Positions 1 through 8,112 of a stretch of DNA of 64,000 bases are shown here, piece by piece (within the stretch, counting starts at the first letter, position 1; every line of letters starts with the position of its first letter). The stretch spans positions 186,001-250,000 of the forward strand of contig JAJDAN010000032.1 of the NCBI GenBank assembly GCA_029261855.1. The letters are read 5' to 3'. This DNA comes from Deltaproteobacteria bacterium (GTDB lineage Bacteria > Myxococcota_A > UBA9160 > UBA4427). A program made the position numbers and the translations under genes. The notes under the pieces are model-generated. The model had not been told where the DNA came from. It made no database searches and worked only from the letters and a program-made list of their open reading frames with translations.

Positions 1-1
1 A

Positions 2-694
2 CGCGCGCAACCGGCCGAAGACGTGAAGGTCCTGGCGGAGGGACCGGGCTGGCTGGCCGTCGACAAGCCGGCGGGTATGCCCGTCCACCCCCTTGCCGAA
101 GACGAGACCGGTAGCGTGCTGAACGCCCTGATCGCGAGCCATCCCGAGATCCACGGGGTCGGAGAGGGCGGACTTCGCAGCGGGGTCCTGCATCGTCTCG
201 ACGTGGACACGAGTGGTGCATTGCTATTCGCCACCGAAGAGTCGACCTGGCAGCGGTTGCGGGCCGCCTTCCGCGAGCACCGCGTCGAGAAGGTCTACCG
301 TGCGATCGTCGCCGGCGCCTTCCCGGAAGAGCAGGCCGGGCCCATGTCGTTCGAGCTGGCGGTGGCCCGGCATCGTCCGGCTCTCGTGCGCGTCGTGGAC
401 GAAAGCTGGTCGAAGCCCGGCCGTTCGTATCCCGTGCGTCAGCACGTGACCGTGCGCGAGCGCTTCGCCGCGACCACCTTGCTGGAGGTCCGGATCGAGA
501 CGGGCTTCCTGCATCAGATCCGCGCCACCCTCGCCCATCTCGGCCATCCGGTGCTGGGCGACGCCCTCTACGGCGGAGGCGATTCCCTGGCGCGGGGTGC
601 CCGGCGCCAGATGCTGCACGCGGCGCAGGTCCGCTTCGAGGAGGTCGCCGCGGACAGTCCGGACCCGGCCGACTTCGCGGAGGCGCTTGGCTAG
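2..694 (+). CDS. RluA-family RNA pseudouridine synthase (5' end possibly outside window)
   Basis: It isomerises uridine to pseudouridine in rRNA or tRNA. The family signature HRLDVDTSG is present near residue 57 of the part that starts at the GTG at 23; its Asp is the catalytic nucleophile. The opening VDKPAGMPVHP stretch and the later GFLHQIRATLAHLGHPVLGD block are also typical of RluA proteins. The frame is open to the window edge, so either GTG 23 is the start of a short form without an S4 domain, or the gene begins upstream. Which rRNA/tRNA site it modifies cannot be told from sequence. Confidence 0.9.
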   Translation, partial: RAQPAEDVKVLAEGPGWLAVDKPAGMPVHPLAEDETGSVLNALIASHPEIHGVGEGGLRSGVLHRLDVDTSGALLFATEESTWQRLRAAFREHRVEKVYRAIVAGAFPEEQAGPMSFELAVARHRPALVRVVDESWSKPGRSYPVRQHVTVRERFAATTLLEVRIETGFLHQIRATLAHLGHPVLGDALYGGGDSLARGARRQMLHAAQVRFEEVAADSPDPADFAEALG

Positions 695-727
695 AGTGCT
701 CGACCTGTCGCGCGGGGAGCAGATGGC

Positions 728-1273
728 TTGAGCGTCGTGAAGGTGCTGGTGGTGGTCGCGTCCCAGACCGGGCGCACCGCGCGCATGGCGGAAGCCGTGG
801 CGGAGGGCGCGCGCGAGGCCGGCGCCGAAGCCGTCGTCCTGCGCGCCGAGGACGCGGACCCTTCGGAACTCGAGACGGCCGACGCCGTGGTACTCGGGTC
901 CGGTGTCCACATGGGGGGCATGGAGTCGTCCATGCGCGCGTTCTTCGAACGGGCGGCCCCGCTCTGGATGCAGGGCCGACTCGTGGGAAAGCTGGGCGCG
1001 GCGTTCGTTTCGGCGGGAGCGGGCGCGCGGGGTGGTGCCGAGCTGGCGCTGCTCGGGCTGCTCGCGAACCTGGCCGAACACGGCATGCTGCTCGTGCCCA
1101 TGCACAACCGGATGGAAGGCTTCGCGAGCGCCGGCTGCCACTGGGGGCCGGTGGCGTGGACGAACCCCCGGTCCGGCAAGGCGGGGCCGACGGAAGACCA
1201 CCTTGCCGCGTGCCGCGCCCACGGCGGCTGGGTCGCCGAGCAGGCGGCCCGGATGGGAGCACCTGCGGCCTAG
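728..1273 (+). CDS. Flavodoxin-fold (WrbA-like) FMN protein
   Basis: It is a 181-residue flavodoxin/NADPH-dependent FMN reductase-like protein. The N-terminal VVVASQTGRTARMAEAV is the phosphate-binding loop that holds FMN. Residues around 55-70 (ADAVVLGSGVHMGG) and 97-110 (KLGAAFVSAGAGARGGAE) match the second and third flavin loops of WrbA-type quinone reductases. The likely start is TTG at 728, because the ATG at 723 runs into a stop two codons later; GTG at 737 is an alternative. Electron-transfer partner unknown. Confidence 0.8.
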   Translation: MSVVKVLVVVASQTGRTARMAEAVAEGAREAGAEAVVLRAEDADPSELETADAVVLGSGVHMGGMESSMRAFFERAAPLWMQGRLVGKLGAAFVSAGAGARGGAELALLGLLANLAEHGMLLVPMHNRMEGFASAGCHWGPVAWTNPRSGKAGPTEDHLAACRAHGGWVAEQAARMGAPAA

Positions 1274-1302
1274 CTGCGCCTGCGGCATCCAACCCGGCAG
1301 AC

Positions 1303-1914
1303 ATGGGCCAGTCGACGTCATCGGTCTCGTTGCTCGCAGAGGTTCGCGCCTGCCGCATCTGCGCCGCCGACCTGCCGGTCCCGCCGAGACCGGTGCTGCA
1401 GTTCCACCCGGATGCGCCCATCCTGATCGCGAGCCAGGCGCCCGGGCGCATCGTGCACGAGACCGGCATCCCCTTCAACGATCGCAGCGGGGACCGGCTT
1501 CGGTCCTGGTTGGGGGTCGACCGCGACCGCTTCTACGACGAGCGCTGCTTTGCCATCGTACCCATGGGCTTCTGCTTCCCCGGTACTGGCAAGGGCGGCG
1601 ACCTGCCACCGCGGCCCGAGTGCGCCGAGGCGTGGCGGGCCCGGCTCATGGACGAGCTGCGTTCGCCGCAGCTCGTCCTGGCCGTGGGTCGCTATGCGAT
1701 CGACTGGCACCTGCGCGAGCAGTCGCCCCGCAAGCGCAGCCTGAGCGAGATCGTGAAGGACTGGCGGGCGTGTCCGCCAGGTGTCCTGCCCACCCCCCAC
1801 CCGAGTCCTCGCAACACCAACTGGCTGAAGCAGAACGCCTGGTTCGAGAGAGAGCTGGTGCCCGAGCTGCGCGCCCGGGTTTCGCGCCTCCTGGGCCCCC
1901 GGCCCCGGGACTGA
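1303..1914 (+). CDS. Uracil-DNA glycosylase superfamily protein
   Basis: This 203-residue protein of the UDG fold probably removes uracil or a related damaged base from DNA. Motif A is the ASQAPG segment near residue 45. The second active-site motif is HPSPRN near residue 166, placed as in UDG-family proteins. An N-terminal CRICAAD pair of cysteines resembles part of the iron-sulfur ligands of family 4/5 enzymes, but a full four-Cys set is not evident. The ATG at 1303 gives the domain start; the open frame upstream overlaps the flavodoxin gene and is not protein-like. Confidence 0.78.
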   Translation: MGQSTSSVSLLAEVRACRICAADLPVPPRPVLQFHPDAPILIASQAPGRIVHETGIPFNDRSGDRLRSWLGVDRDRFYDERCFAIVPMGFCFPGTGKGGDLPPRPECAEAWRARLMDELRSPQLVLAVGRYAIDWHLREQSPRKRSLSEIVKDWRACPPGVLPTPHPSPRNTNWLKQNAWFERELVPELRARVSRLLGPRPRD

Positions 1915-1943
1915 AGGACTGAAGGACTGAGGGACCGGCCGGC

Positions 1944-2837
1944 TCAGGCCGGAAGGGTCCGTCTGCGGGCCAGCACGATGGGCGGCGTCGCGAACAGGAA
2001 GGAGACGCCGCCGTACAGCAGCGCCGTGAAGAACATGCCGTCGCCGATCGGGTCGACCTGGCCCGCCACCGCCGGAAACAGCGAAGCCTTCACGAGCACG
2101 GCGAGGTTGATGTTGCGGATGGTCGCCTCGATGACGACGGCGGTGCGGTCCCCTGCCGCCAGGCCCGCCGCCCGGCACGAGAGCCACGCGATGAGCTGAC
2201 AGGCGGCGGCCAGTGTGAAGATCGACGCGACGCCGATCACTCCCACGGCCTCGATGTCCACACGTCCACTGCCCCCGGCGGCAATGACCATCACGGCGAT
2301 GACGGCGATGCTGGCGCGGATGGACCAGCGCGACAGGCGGGCCCGGATCCCCACGAAGCGCGCGCCCACGAGCATGCCCGTGAACAGCGGCAGGAGCAGT
2401 GTGACGCCGATCTCCCAGGCGACGCGCCCGACAGGCATCTCGAAGTCGGGCGGCAGGAAGTCGCCGATGAAGAGCCGCAGGATGAGCGGAGTCATCACCA
2501 GGGCACCGACCGTCGTGATGCCGGTGAGTGCGATGGACAGGGCGATGTTGCCGCGTCCGAGATAGGTCACGACGTTCGACATCGTGCCACCCGGCACCGC
2601 CGCGACCAGCACCAGCCCGGCGGCGATGCCCGCCTCGATGGGGAAGGCCCGGCCGATCGCGAGTGCCGCCAGGGGTGCCGCGATCACCTGGACGGCCAGG
2701 CCCACCGTCAGCGCACGCGGACTGCGCACGACGGTGGCGAAGTCCTTGGGCGAGAGCAACGCGCCCATCCCGAGCATGGCGAAGGCGAGCTGCGCAGACG
2801 CCAGCTGGTATTCGTAGCTCGGGTACCAGTCGAACAA
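1944..2837 (-). CDS. Bile acid:sodium symporter (BASS) family transporter
   Basis: It is a 297-residue polytopic membrane protein with eight to ten hydrophobic helices. The AAVPGGTMSNVVTYLGRGN stretch near residues 80-100 matches the Na+-site region of the BASS family, and the late RNINLAVLVKASLF segment near 250 is also conserved there. The substrate is probably an organic anion; bile acid itself is unlikely in a free-living bacterium. The predicted start is TTG at 2837, preceded by a G-rich tract, about 12 bases after the upstream methyltransferase stop. It is probably the last gene of an operon with the methyltransferase and TPR genes. Confidence 0.85.
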   Translation of the reverse strand: MFDWYPSYEYQLASAQLAFAMLGMGALLSPKDFATVVRSPRALTVGLAVQVIAAPLAALAIGRAFPIEAGIAAGLVLVAAVPGGTMSNVVTYLGRGNIALSIALTGITTVGALVMTPLILRLFIGDFLPPDFEMPVGRVAWEIGVTLLLPLFTGMLVGARFVGIRARLSRWSIRASIAVIAVMVIAAGGSGRVDIEAVGVIGVASIFTLAAACQLIAWLSCRAAGLAAGDRTAVVIEATIRNINLAVLVKASLFPAVAGQVDPIGDGMFFTALLYGGVSFLFATPPIVLARRRTLPA

Positions 2838-2849
2838 GCGGGGGGCGGG

Positions 2850-3515
2850 CTACGGGACGCGGATCAAGGTCAGGCCGTCCGAGATCTGGAGCATCACCGC
2901 CTGCACGCGATCGTCTTCCGCGATGCGGTCGTTGAAGGCCCGGATGGCGAGTGTGTTCTCGTCGTCGCGCCCAGCGTCGATGACGGCGCCGCCCCACAAC
3001 ACGTTGTCGACGAGGATTACACCGCCGGGTTGCATGCGGGGCAGCAGGGCCTCGTAGTAGTTGCCGTAGTTGGTCTTGTCGGCGTCGATGAAGGCGAGGT
3101 CGATGTGGCGTTCGTCGGGCAGCGCATTCAGGGTCTCGAGCGCGGGCGCGATGCGCAGGTCGATGCGTTCGGCGACGCCCGCCTTTTCCCAGTAGGGGCG
3201 TCCGATGCTCGTCCACTCGTCGCTGACGTCACAGCAGACCAGCTTGCCGTCCGCGGGCAAGCCGCGCGCGATGCACAGCGCCGAGTAGCCGGTGAAGGTG
3301 CCGACCTCGACGGCGAAGCGCGCACCGATCAGCTGGGTGAGCAGGGTCATGAAGGTGCCCTGTTCCGGTGCGATCTGCATGAGCGCCATGCCGCCGACCT
3401 TCTCGCGGGTGACTTCCTGCAGCTCTTTCAGGACCGCGTCGGGGGGCGTGCCGTGTTCGACGACGTAGCGATGCAGTTCGGGGCTGAGACCGAGTGACTT
3501 GATGCTGTCAGACAC
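2850..3515 (-). CDS. SAM-dependent O-methyltransferase, catechol/caffeoyl-CoA type
   Basis: This 221-residue class I methyltransferase of the CCoAOMT/COMT family is soluble and would methylate a catechol-like hydroxyl using a divalent metal. The SAM motif is AVEVGTFTGYSAL near residue 68. The metal-binding DADKTNYGNYYE segment near 142-155 and VDNVLWGGAV near 169 are diagnostic. Length is normal for the family. It starts one base after the TPR gene stop, so the two are certainly co-transcribed. Confidence 0.92.
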   Translation of the reverse strand: MSDSIKSLGLSPELHRYVVEHGTPPDAVLKELQEVTREKVGGMALMQIAPEQGTFMTLLTQLIGARFAVEVGTFTGYSALCIARGLPADGKLVCCDVSDEWTSIGRPYWEKAGVAERIDLRIAPALETLNALPDERHIDLAFIDADKTNYGNYYEALLPRMQPGGVILVDNVLWGGAVIDAGRDDENTLAIRAFNDRIAEDDRVQAVMLQISDGLTLIRVP

Positions 3516-3516
3516 G

Positions 3517-3837
3517 TCAGTGAGAGCCCATCTGGAGGCGCGTGGCCTCGGCCATGGCGGCTTCGGCTTCCGGGACGAGGCCCTTCTGCTGCAGCAGCCG
3601 CGACAGATTCGTGTGACTCAGCGGATCGTCGGGCTCGAGCTCGACCAGGCGGTTGGCGGCGTCGATGGCCTCGTCCAGGTTCCCCTGCTGTGCGAGAGCC
3701 ATCGAGAGGCCGTTCCAGGCGATCGCGAGGCTCTCGTCGAGCTCGATCGCGCGTTGGTAGCCGGCGATGGCTTCCTCCAGCTCACCCTTGGCGAAGTGCT
3801 GGAAGGCTTCCCGATAGACGGTGCGGGCTTCGGTCAT
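3517..3837 (-). CDS. Small TPR-repeat protein
   Basis: It is a 106-residue protein built of about three tetratricopeptide repeats (for example FAKGELEEAIAGYQRAIELD near residue 15, then two more with the W/L-G-A-P spacing). It probably acts as a protein-protein adaptor. It is first in a tight minus-strand operon with the O-methyltransferase and the BASS transporter. Its start is divergent from the acetyltransferase gene, with 23 bases between them. Confidence 0.8.
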   Translation of the reverse strand: MTEARTVYREAFQHFAKGELEEAIAGYQRAIELDESLAIAWNGLSMALAQQGNLDEAIDAANRLVELEPDDPLSHTNLSRLLQQKGLVPEAEAAMAEATRLQMGSH

Positions 3838-3860
3838 GCCGGCAGTATACTCGGGCGGCG

Positions 3861-4898
3861 ATGGAGATCCGTACCCTCGAGGCTGGCGAGCGCGATGCCT
3901 GGCTCGATCTGCTCGATGGTTGGCCGCTGCCCGACGGCTGGGCGGGGCGCGATTACTTCGGCAGGTGGATCGAGCACGATCCCACCTGGGCCGACGACAA
4001 CGTCTGGGTCGCCGTGGACGACGGCCAGCTCGTGTCCACCGTCGAGATCTTCCCGCGCGAGATCCGCGTCTTCGACCAGCCGGTCCCCATCGGAGGCATC
4101 GGCAGCGTCTTCACCCGCGAGTCCCATCGCAAGCACGGCGTTGCCAGTCAACTGCTCGAAGGGGCGATCCAGTCGATGCGCGAACGCGGCATGGAGCTGT
4201 CGCTGCTGTTCGCGACACGCTTCGATTTCTACGGTCGCCACGGTTGGGCGTCCTGGAAGAACCAGCGCGCCTGGATGAGTCGCGTCGACGAACCGCGCGC
4301 CGAGATCCCCAGCACCGACCACCTCGAGATGACGCGCTTCGACGAGCAACGCGACCTGCGCGGCCTCAAGCTGCTGCAGGCCGACTACTCGCGCAGCCGC
4401 AGCGGGACGATCGTCCGCGACGATGCGCTCTGGGACGCGTCCTTCGACCTGGCCGGCAACCCCGACGAGGAGCTGATGGTGGCGCGCCAGGACGGTGAGC
4501 TCGTCGCGCATCTCCGGCTGGCGCGCATGTTCGGCAAGCTGCTCGTCACCGAGCTTTCTCGCGCCGACGACCCGGAGCCTCTCGCGCAGCTCATCGACGA
4601 CCAGCTGCGCCCGCGCGACCACGACGTGCTGTGCGAGGACGGCGAGGCGTCGGAAGACCTGCGCATGGAGCTGCTGCTTCCCTCTTTCGACGATCTTCCC
4701 CTCACGGTTTCCCTCGAGCGGCGAGGCATCGCCGCGCGCGTCGTGGACGACCCGACGAACATGCTGCAGTGCCTCGACGCCCAGGCCCTCGGCGCGCGAC
4801 TGGACGTGTCCGTCCGTTCGGACGAGACTCCCACGGAGTTCCTGCTTCGGGTGCTTCCGCCCGAGAGCTTCGTATTCTGGCCAGCGGACCGGTTCTAG
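3861..4898 (+). CDS. GNAT acetyltransferase, Eis-like
   Basis: The 345-residue protein begins with a GNAT domain. The acetyl-CoA pyrophosphate loop is the RKHGVASQLL region near residues 88-98, and FATRFDFYGRHGW near 118 is the signature stretch of Eis-type enhanced-survival acetyltransferases. A second GNAT-like half follows, so the acceptor may be an amine on a peptide, polyamine or antibiotic. ATG 3861 is chosen because upstream in-frame sequence overlaps the divergent TPR gene. The membrane phosphoesterase begins 5 bases after its stop. Confidence 0.82.
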   Translation: MEIRTLEAGERDAWLDLLDGWPLPDGWAGRDYFGRWIEHDPTWADDNVWVAVDDGQLVSTVEIFPREIRVFDQPVPIGGIGSVFTRESHRKHGVASQLLEGAIQSMRERGMELSLLFATRFDFYGRHGWASWKNQRAWMSRVDEPRAEIPSTDHLEMTRFDEQRDLRGLKLLQADYSRSRSGTIVRDDALWDASFDLAGNPDEELMVARQDGELVAHLRLARMFGKLLVTELSRADDPEPLAQLIDDQLRPRDHDVLCEDGEASEDLRMELLLPSFDDLPLTVSLERRGIAARVVDDPTNMLQCLDAQALGARLDVSVRSDETPTEFLLRVLPPESFVFWPADRF

Positions 4899-4903
4899 AA
4901 GAC

Positions 4904-6148
4904 ATGACGACCCAGGCGAGTGCACCTCCCGTCAGCGGCTTCGAGCTGCGCAGCACCCTGCGGCGCGTCTTCTTCGGGAACATGTGGCGCACCCTCGCCG
5001 GCCTGCTCGGCGTGATGCAGATCCTCGTGGTGGAATGGGGAGTGGTGGTGCTGCTGGGCCGCGACGGCCTGGACGCGGGTCTCGGCTTCGGGTTGGCGGC
5101 CGTCCTCGTCGTCGGCAACCTGGCCACGGTGCCCCTGCTGCGGCGTGCGCGCATGTACGGCGGCGAGGCACGCCGCGCTGCTCGCATCTACATGGCGGTG
5201 GGCATAACGACCCTGCTGGTGGGCCTGGCCGTCGCCGTTTCGTGGCTGGGGCTCTTCCCCGTGACGGCGGTACTGGGTTGGATCGGTCTCGGCGAAGAGA
5301 CCGCGTTCATGCTCTTCCGGGGGCTGTCCGTGGGGCTGGTCGGCGCGGTCGCGTTTTCCGCCGTGTGGGCCTTCACCGGGGGGCAGCAGCGGGTCGACCG
5401 CAGTCACGTCCGCGTGCCGATCCCCGGCCTGCACGAAGCGCATCGCGGTCTCGAGATCGTGCATCTCACGGACCTGCACATCGGCAACGGCCTCGAGGGC
5501 GAGCGTCTGGACCGCATGGTCGCGGACGCGAACGAGCTGGACGCCGATCTCATCGTACTCACCGGGGACATCTTCGATTTCGACCCGGCCTACGTGGAAG
5601 ACGGAGCGAAACGCCTCGCAGGCCTGCGGGCCCGGCTCGGTGTCTTCGCCGTGCTCGGCAACCACGACACCTACACGGGCACCGAGCACGTGGTCGACCA
5701 TCTCGCCCGGCTGGCGCCTGGCATCCGGCTGCTTCGCGACGAGTACGTGCGCTTGCCCGTGCCGGACCCGCTCTACATCGCGGGCATCGAAGACCCGGGA
5801 CGCGACTGGACGAACCGCAGCGTGCACCTCGAGGCCCTCGACACCCTGGCGGAGTCCATGCCGAAGGACGGCCCGGTGCTGCTGCTCGTGCACCGGCCCC
5901 AGGCCTTCCCCCAGGCGGCGGACCTGGGCTTCCCGCTGATGCTCGCCGGCCACACCCACGGCGGACAGCTGGCGCTTCCGTTCCGCCGGGGGCAGACCGT
6001 CAACCTCGCGCGGGTGATGACGACCTACACGCGTGGCCTGTATCAGATGAACGGAACGACCATGTACGTGAGCCGCGGCATCGGGGTGGCGGGGCCGGCG
6101 GTGCGCTTCAACTGCGCGCGCGAGATGGCCACCATCGAGCTGGTCTAG
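4904..6148 (+). CDS. Membrane-anchored metallophosphoesterase (YkuE/YaeI-like)
   Basis: The protein has 414 residues. The first 170 or so hold about four membrane helices. The rest is a calcineurin-like phosphoesterase with all the metal motifs: DLHIG near 190, GDIFDF near 221, GNHDTY near 252 and GHTHGG near 349. YkuE/YaeI relatives hydrolyse lipid pyrophosphates such as UDP-diacylglucosamine or act on membrane-derived phosphoesters; the substrate here is unknown. It follows the GNAT gene by 5 bases and is followed by two rhodanese genes. Confidence 0.88.
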   Translation: MTTQASAPPVSGFELRSTLRRVFFGNMWRTLAGLLGVMQILVVEWGVVVLLGRDGLDAGLGFGLAAVLVVGNLATVPLLRRARMYGGEARRAARIYMAVGITTLLVGLAVAVSWLGLFPVTAVLGWIGLGEETAFMLFRGLSVGLVGAVAFSAVWAFTGGQQRVDRSHVRVPIPGLHEAHRGLEIVHLTDLHIGNGLEGERLDRMVADANELDADLIVLTGDIFDFDPAYVEDGAKRLAGLRARLGVFAVLGNHDTYTGTEHVVDHLARLAPGIRLLRDEYVRLPVPDPLYIAGIEDPGRDWTNRSVHLEALDTLAESMPKDGPVLLLVHRPQAFPQAADLGFPLMLAGHTHGGQLALPFRRGQTVNLARVMTTYTRGLYQMNGTTMYVSRGIGVAGPAVRFNCAREMATIELV

Positions 6149-6175
6149 GCGCGTGCGCGGCAGAAGGAGACGTTC

Positions 6176-6577
6176 ATGAAGAAGGCACTGGATCTCGTCG
6201 CCGAAGCCAACGCCGAGATCGAATCGATCCCCGCCGCCGAAGCCCTCGCTCTGGCGGAAGACGCGGACGTTACGATCGTCGACCTGCGCGACATCCGGGA
6301 GCGCATGCGCGAGGGCTTCGTGCCCGGGTCCGTGCATGCGCCGCGAGGCATGCTCGAGTTCTGGGTCGACCCCGAGAGCCCCTATCACCGGGACGTCTTC
6401 GCCAGCGGCAAGCGCCTCGTCTTCTACTGTCAGAGCGGCTGGCGTTCCGCATTGGCGACCAAGGCCGTGCAGGACATGGGTCTCGAGCGCGTCGCCCACG
6501 TGAGCGACGGCTTCAAGGGCTGGGTGGACGCGGGCGGCCCGGTGCTGAAGACCGACGACGGCCGCGAGCCCAAATGA
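6176..6577 (+). CDS. Rhodanese-domain sulfurtransferase, cytosolic
   Basis: It is a single rhodanese domain of 133 residues with no signal peptide. The active-site loop is CQSGWRS near residue 83, with the persulfide-carrying Cys first. The VDLRDIRERMREGFVPGSVHAPRG region is the typical substrate-proximal segment. It is followed 34 bases later by an exported rhodanese paralogue, giving a cytoplasm/periplasm pair. The sulfur donor and acceptor are unknown. Confidence 0.87.
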   Translation: MKKALDLVAEANAEIESIPAAEALALAEDADVTIVDLRDIRERMREGFVPGSVHAPRGMLEFWVDPESPYHRDVFASGKRLVFYCQSGWRSALATKAVQDMGLERVAHVSDGFKGWVDAGGPVLKTDDGREPK

Positions 6578-6611
6578 AACGGCCCCGAGTTCAGACAAAG
6601 AGGAATCGAAA

Positions 6612-7031
6612 ATGACGAAATGGATCGCGATCCTGGGGATGCTGCTGTCGCTGCTGGTCGCCGCGAGTCTGGCGATCGCGGGCGACGTTCCGACCATCGC
6701 GCCCGACGAGCTGGTCGTCGAGCTCAAGAGCAAACAGGAGAAGATCCTGGTGCTCGACGTCCGCAGCCAGAAGGAATACGACAGCGGCCACCTGCCCGGT
6801 GCCCTGCACATCCCCCACGACGAGCTCGCCAGCCGCATCGACGAGGTGAAGCTGCAGGAAGCCGACAAGGTCGTCGTCTACTGCGAGGTCGGGGGCCGCG
6901 CGGGTAAGGCCGAGGCGACGCTGACGGAAGCCGGCATCGAGAACGTCTACGACCTCGAGGGCCACATGCGGGGGTGGCGCGCCGACAAGCGCCCGACCAA
7001 GCGGCCGCTCTCGAGCGCCCCGAAGGACTGA
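6612..7031 (+). CDS. Exported rhodanese-domain protein
   Basis: The 139-residue protein starts with a signal peptide (KW, then a 17-residue hydrophobic core, cleavage likely after SLAIAG). A single rhodanese domain follows. Catalytic Cys is in the CEVGGRA loop near residue 95. It resembles PspE-like periplasmic thiosulfate sulfurtransferases. It is close behind the cytosolic rhodanese gene and its stop is 10 bases from the convergent acetyltransferase-like gene. Confidence 0.86.
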   Translation: MTKWIAILGMLLSLLVAASLAIAGDVPTIAPDELVVELKSKQEKILVLDVRSQKEYDSGHLPGALHIPHDELASRIDEVKLQEADKVVVYCEVGGRAGKAEATLTEAGIENVYDLEGHMRGWRADKRPTKRPLSSAPKD

Positions 7032-7041
7032 ACCAGGCGGT

Positions 7042-8049
7042 TCAGCGCGGACGCGCGACGATCGTCAGCGTTCGCGGCCCGTCTTCGGCCCAGCGTCGCT
7101 TGTAGTCGGAACGGGTGCCCAGGTCGTAGCTGCGCGTGCCTTCGGCGCACAGCTTCTCGATCATCTCGCGTTGCATCAGATTGCCGACGGAAAGGTGCAC
7201 GACGGCCTGGTCGTAGCTGACCTGTAGGCCGCGGAAGCGGCCGCCCGTGAGTGCGCCGTGCAGGTAGCCCACGTCCTCGCCGTCCCGGGTCACGACCAGC
7301 ACCCGCAGCCCGCCGCGGTCGGCCACCCGCGGCAGCATGTCGGCGTAGAAGTCGCGCATGCTTCCCTGGTCGACGCCGCTGCCCGAGGCCGACTTCCAGC
7401 TCTTCGCCTCGATGGCGAGGATTCGGGGGTAGAGGGCGCGCGCGTCTTCCGCGTTGGCGACGTCGACGTGCTCGAACGCCAGCGCCTCGTCGGCCGCCTT
7501 GCGCTGGGCGGCCCGCAGGTTCTTGCGGAACGAAACCGAGCGGCGCGACAGCCAGCCGTCGAGGCCCCCCTCGAGCGAGGCCTCGAAGCGCAGGGTGGAA
7601 TCGACGGCCCGCAGCTCGTAGCGGCCGTCCAGGTGGTGGACGAGTCGCGCGAGCAGCCCGTTGGGGTCTCGCGATTCGGGCACGCCGGAAAGGGCGAGCG
7701 AGACACCCGGGTGGCCCGGGGCCTGCCGCTTCGAGACGTCGGCGATGGCCGCATCGAGGAGTGCCGGCGAATCCGCGCCGACGAGCGGACACGCGAAGCA
7801 CCACATGTTCTCCACGGCTTCGAGGTAGTGGCCGACGTCCGGATGCTCGCGTGCGGCCATCGCCGCGAAGGAACGGCCGTCGCCGCCGCGGTAGAGGTAG
7901 AGCTCACGGTCCGGCAGAAACGCGCGCTGGTAGGGGAGGATCCACTCGCTGCGTGAACAGAAGCGGTCGATGTCCGGCTCGGACTCGACGCACGCATCGA
8001 AGTCCGGCGCGCAGGCTTCGAAGGCTTCCGGGGACAGCCGCTCTTCCAT
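7042..8049 (-). CDS. FemAB/BioF2-like GNAT-fold acetyltransferase
   Basis: The 335-residue protein resembles the CelD/BcsL (BioF2-like) acetyltransferase family. The C-terminal half contains the RRSVSFRKNLRAAQRKA segment near 167-183 and the block ending in SYDLGTRSDYKRRW near 308-321. That Lys/Arg-rich end is seen in proteins that modify cell-surface polysaccharide or lipid precursors. The N-terminal half is less conserved. There is no signal peptide. It is transcribed alone, convergent with the rhodanese genes. Confidence 0.68.
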   Translation of the reverse strand: MEERLSPEAFEACAPDFDACVESEPDIDRFCSRSEWILPYQRAFLPDRELYLYRGGDGRSFAAMAAREHPDVGHYLEAVENMWCFACPLVGADSPALLDAAIADVSKRQAPGHPGVSLALSGVPESRDPNGLLARLVHHLDGRYELRAVDSTLRFEASLEGGLDGWLSRRSVSFRKNLRAAQRKAADEALAFEHVDVANAEDARALYPRILAIEAKSWKSASGSGVDQGSMRDFYADMLPRVADRGGLRVLVVTRDGEDVGYLHGALTGGRFRGLQVSYDQAVVHLSVGNLMQREMIEKLCAEGTRSYDLGTRSDYKRRWAEDGPRTLTIVARPR

Positions 8050-8112
8050 GCGGCTAGGCTACCCTTCTCGGACGCGCCTGCCCCGACCGCGCGTGCCCCC
8101 AGGAGACCCCCC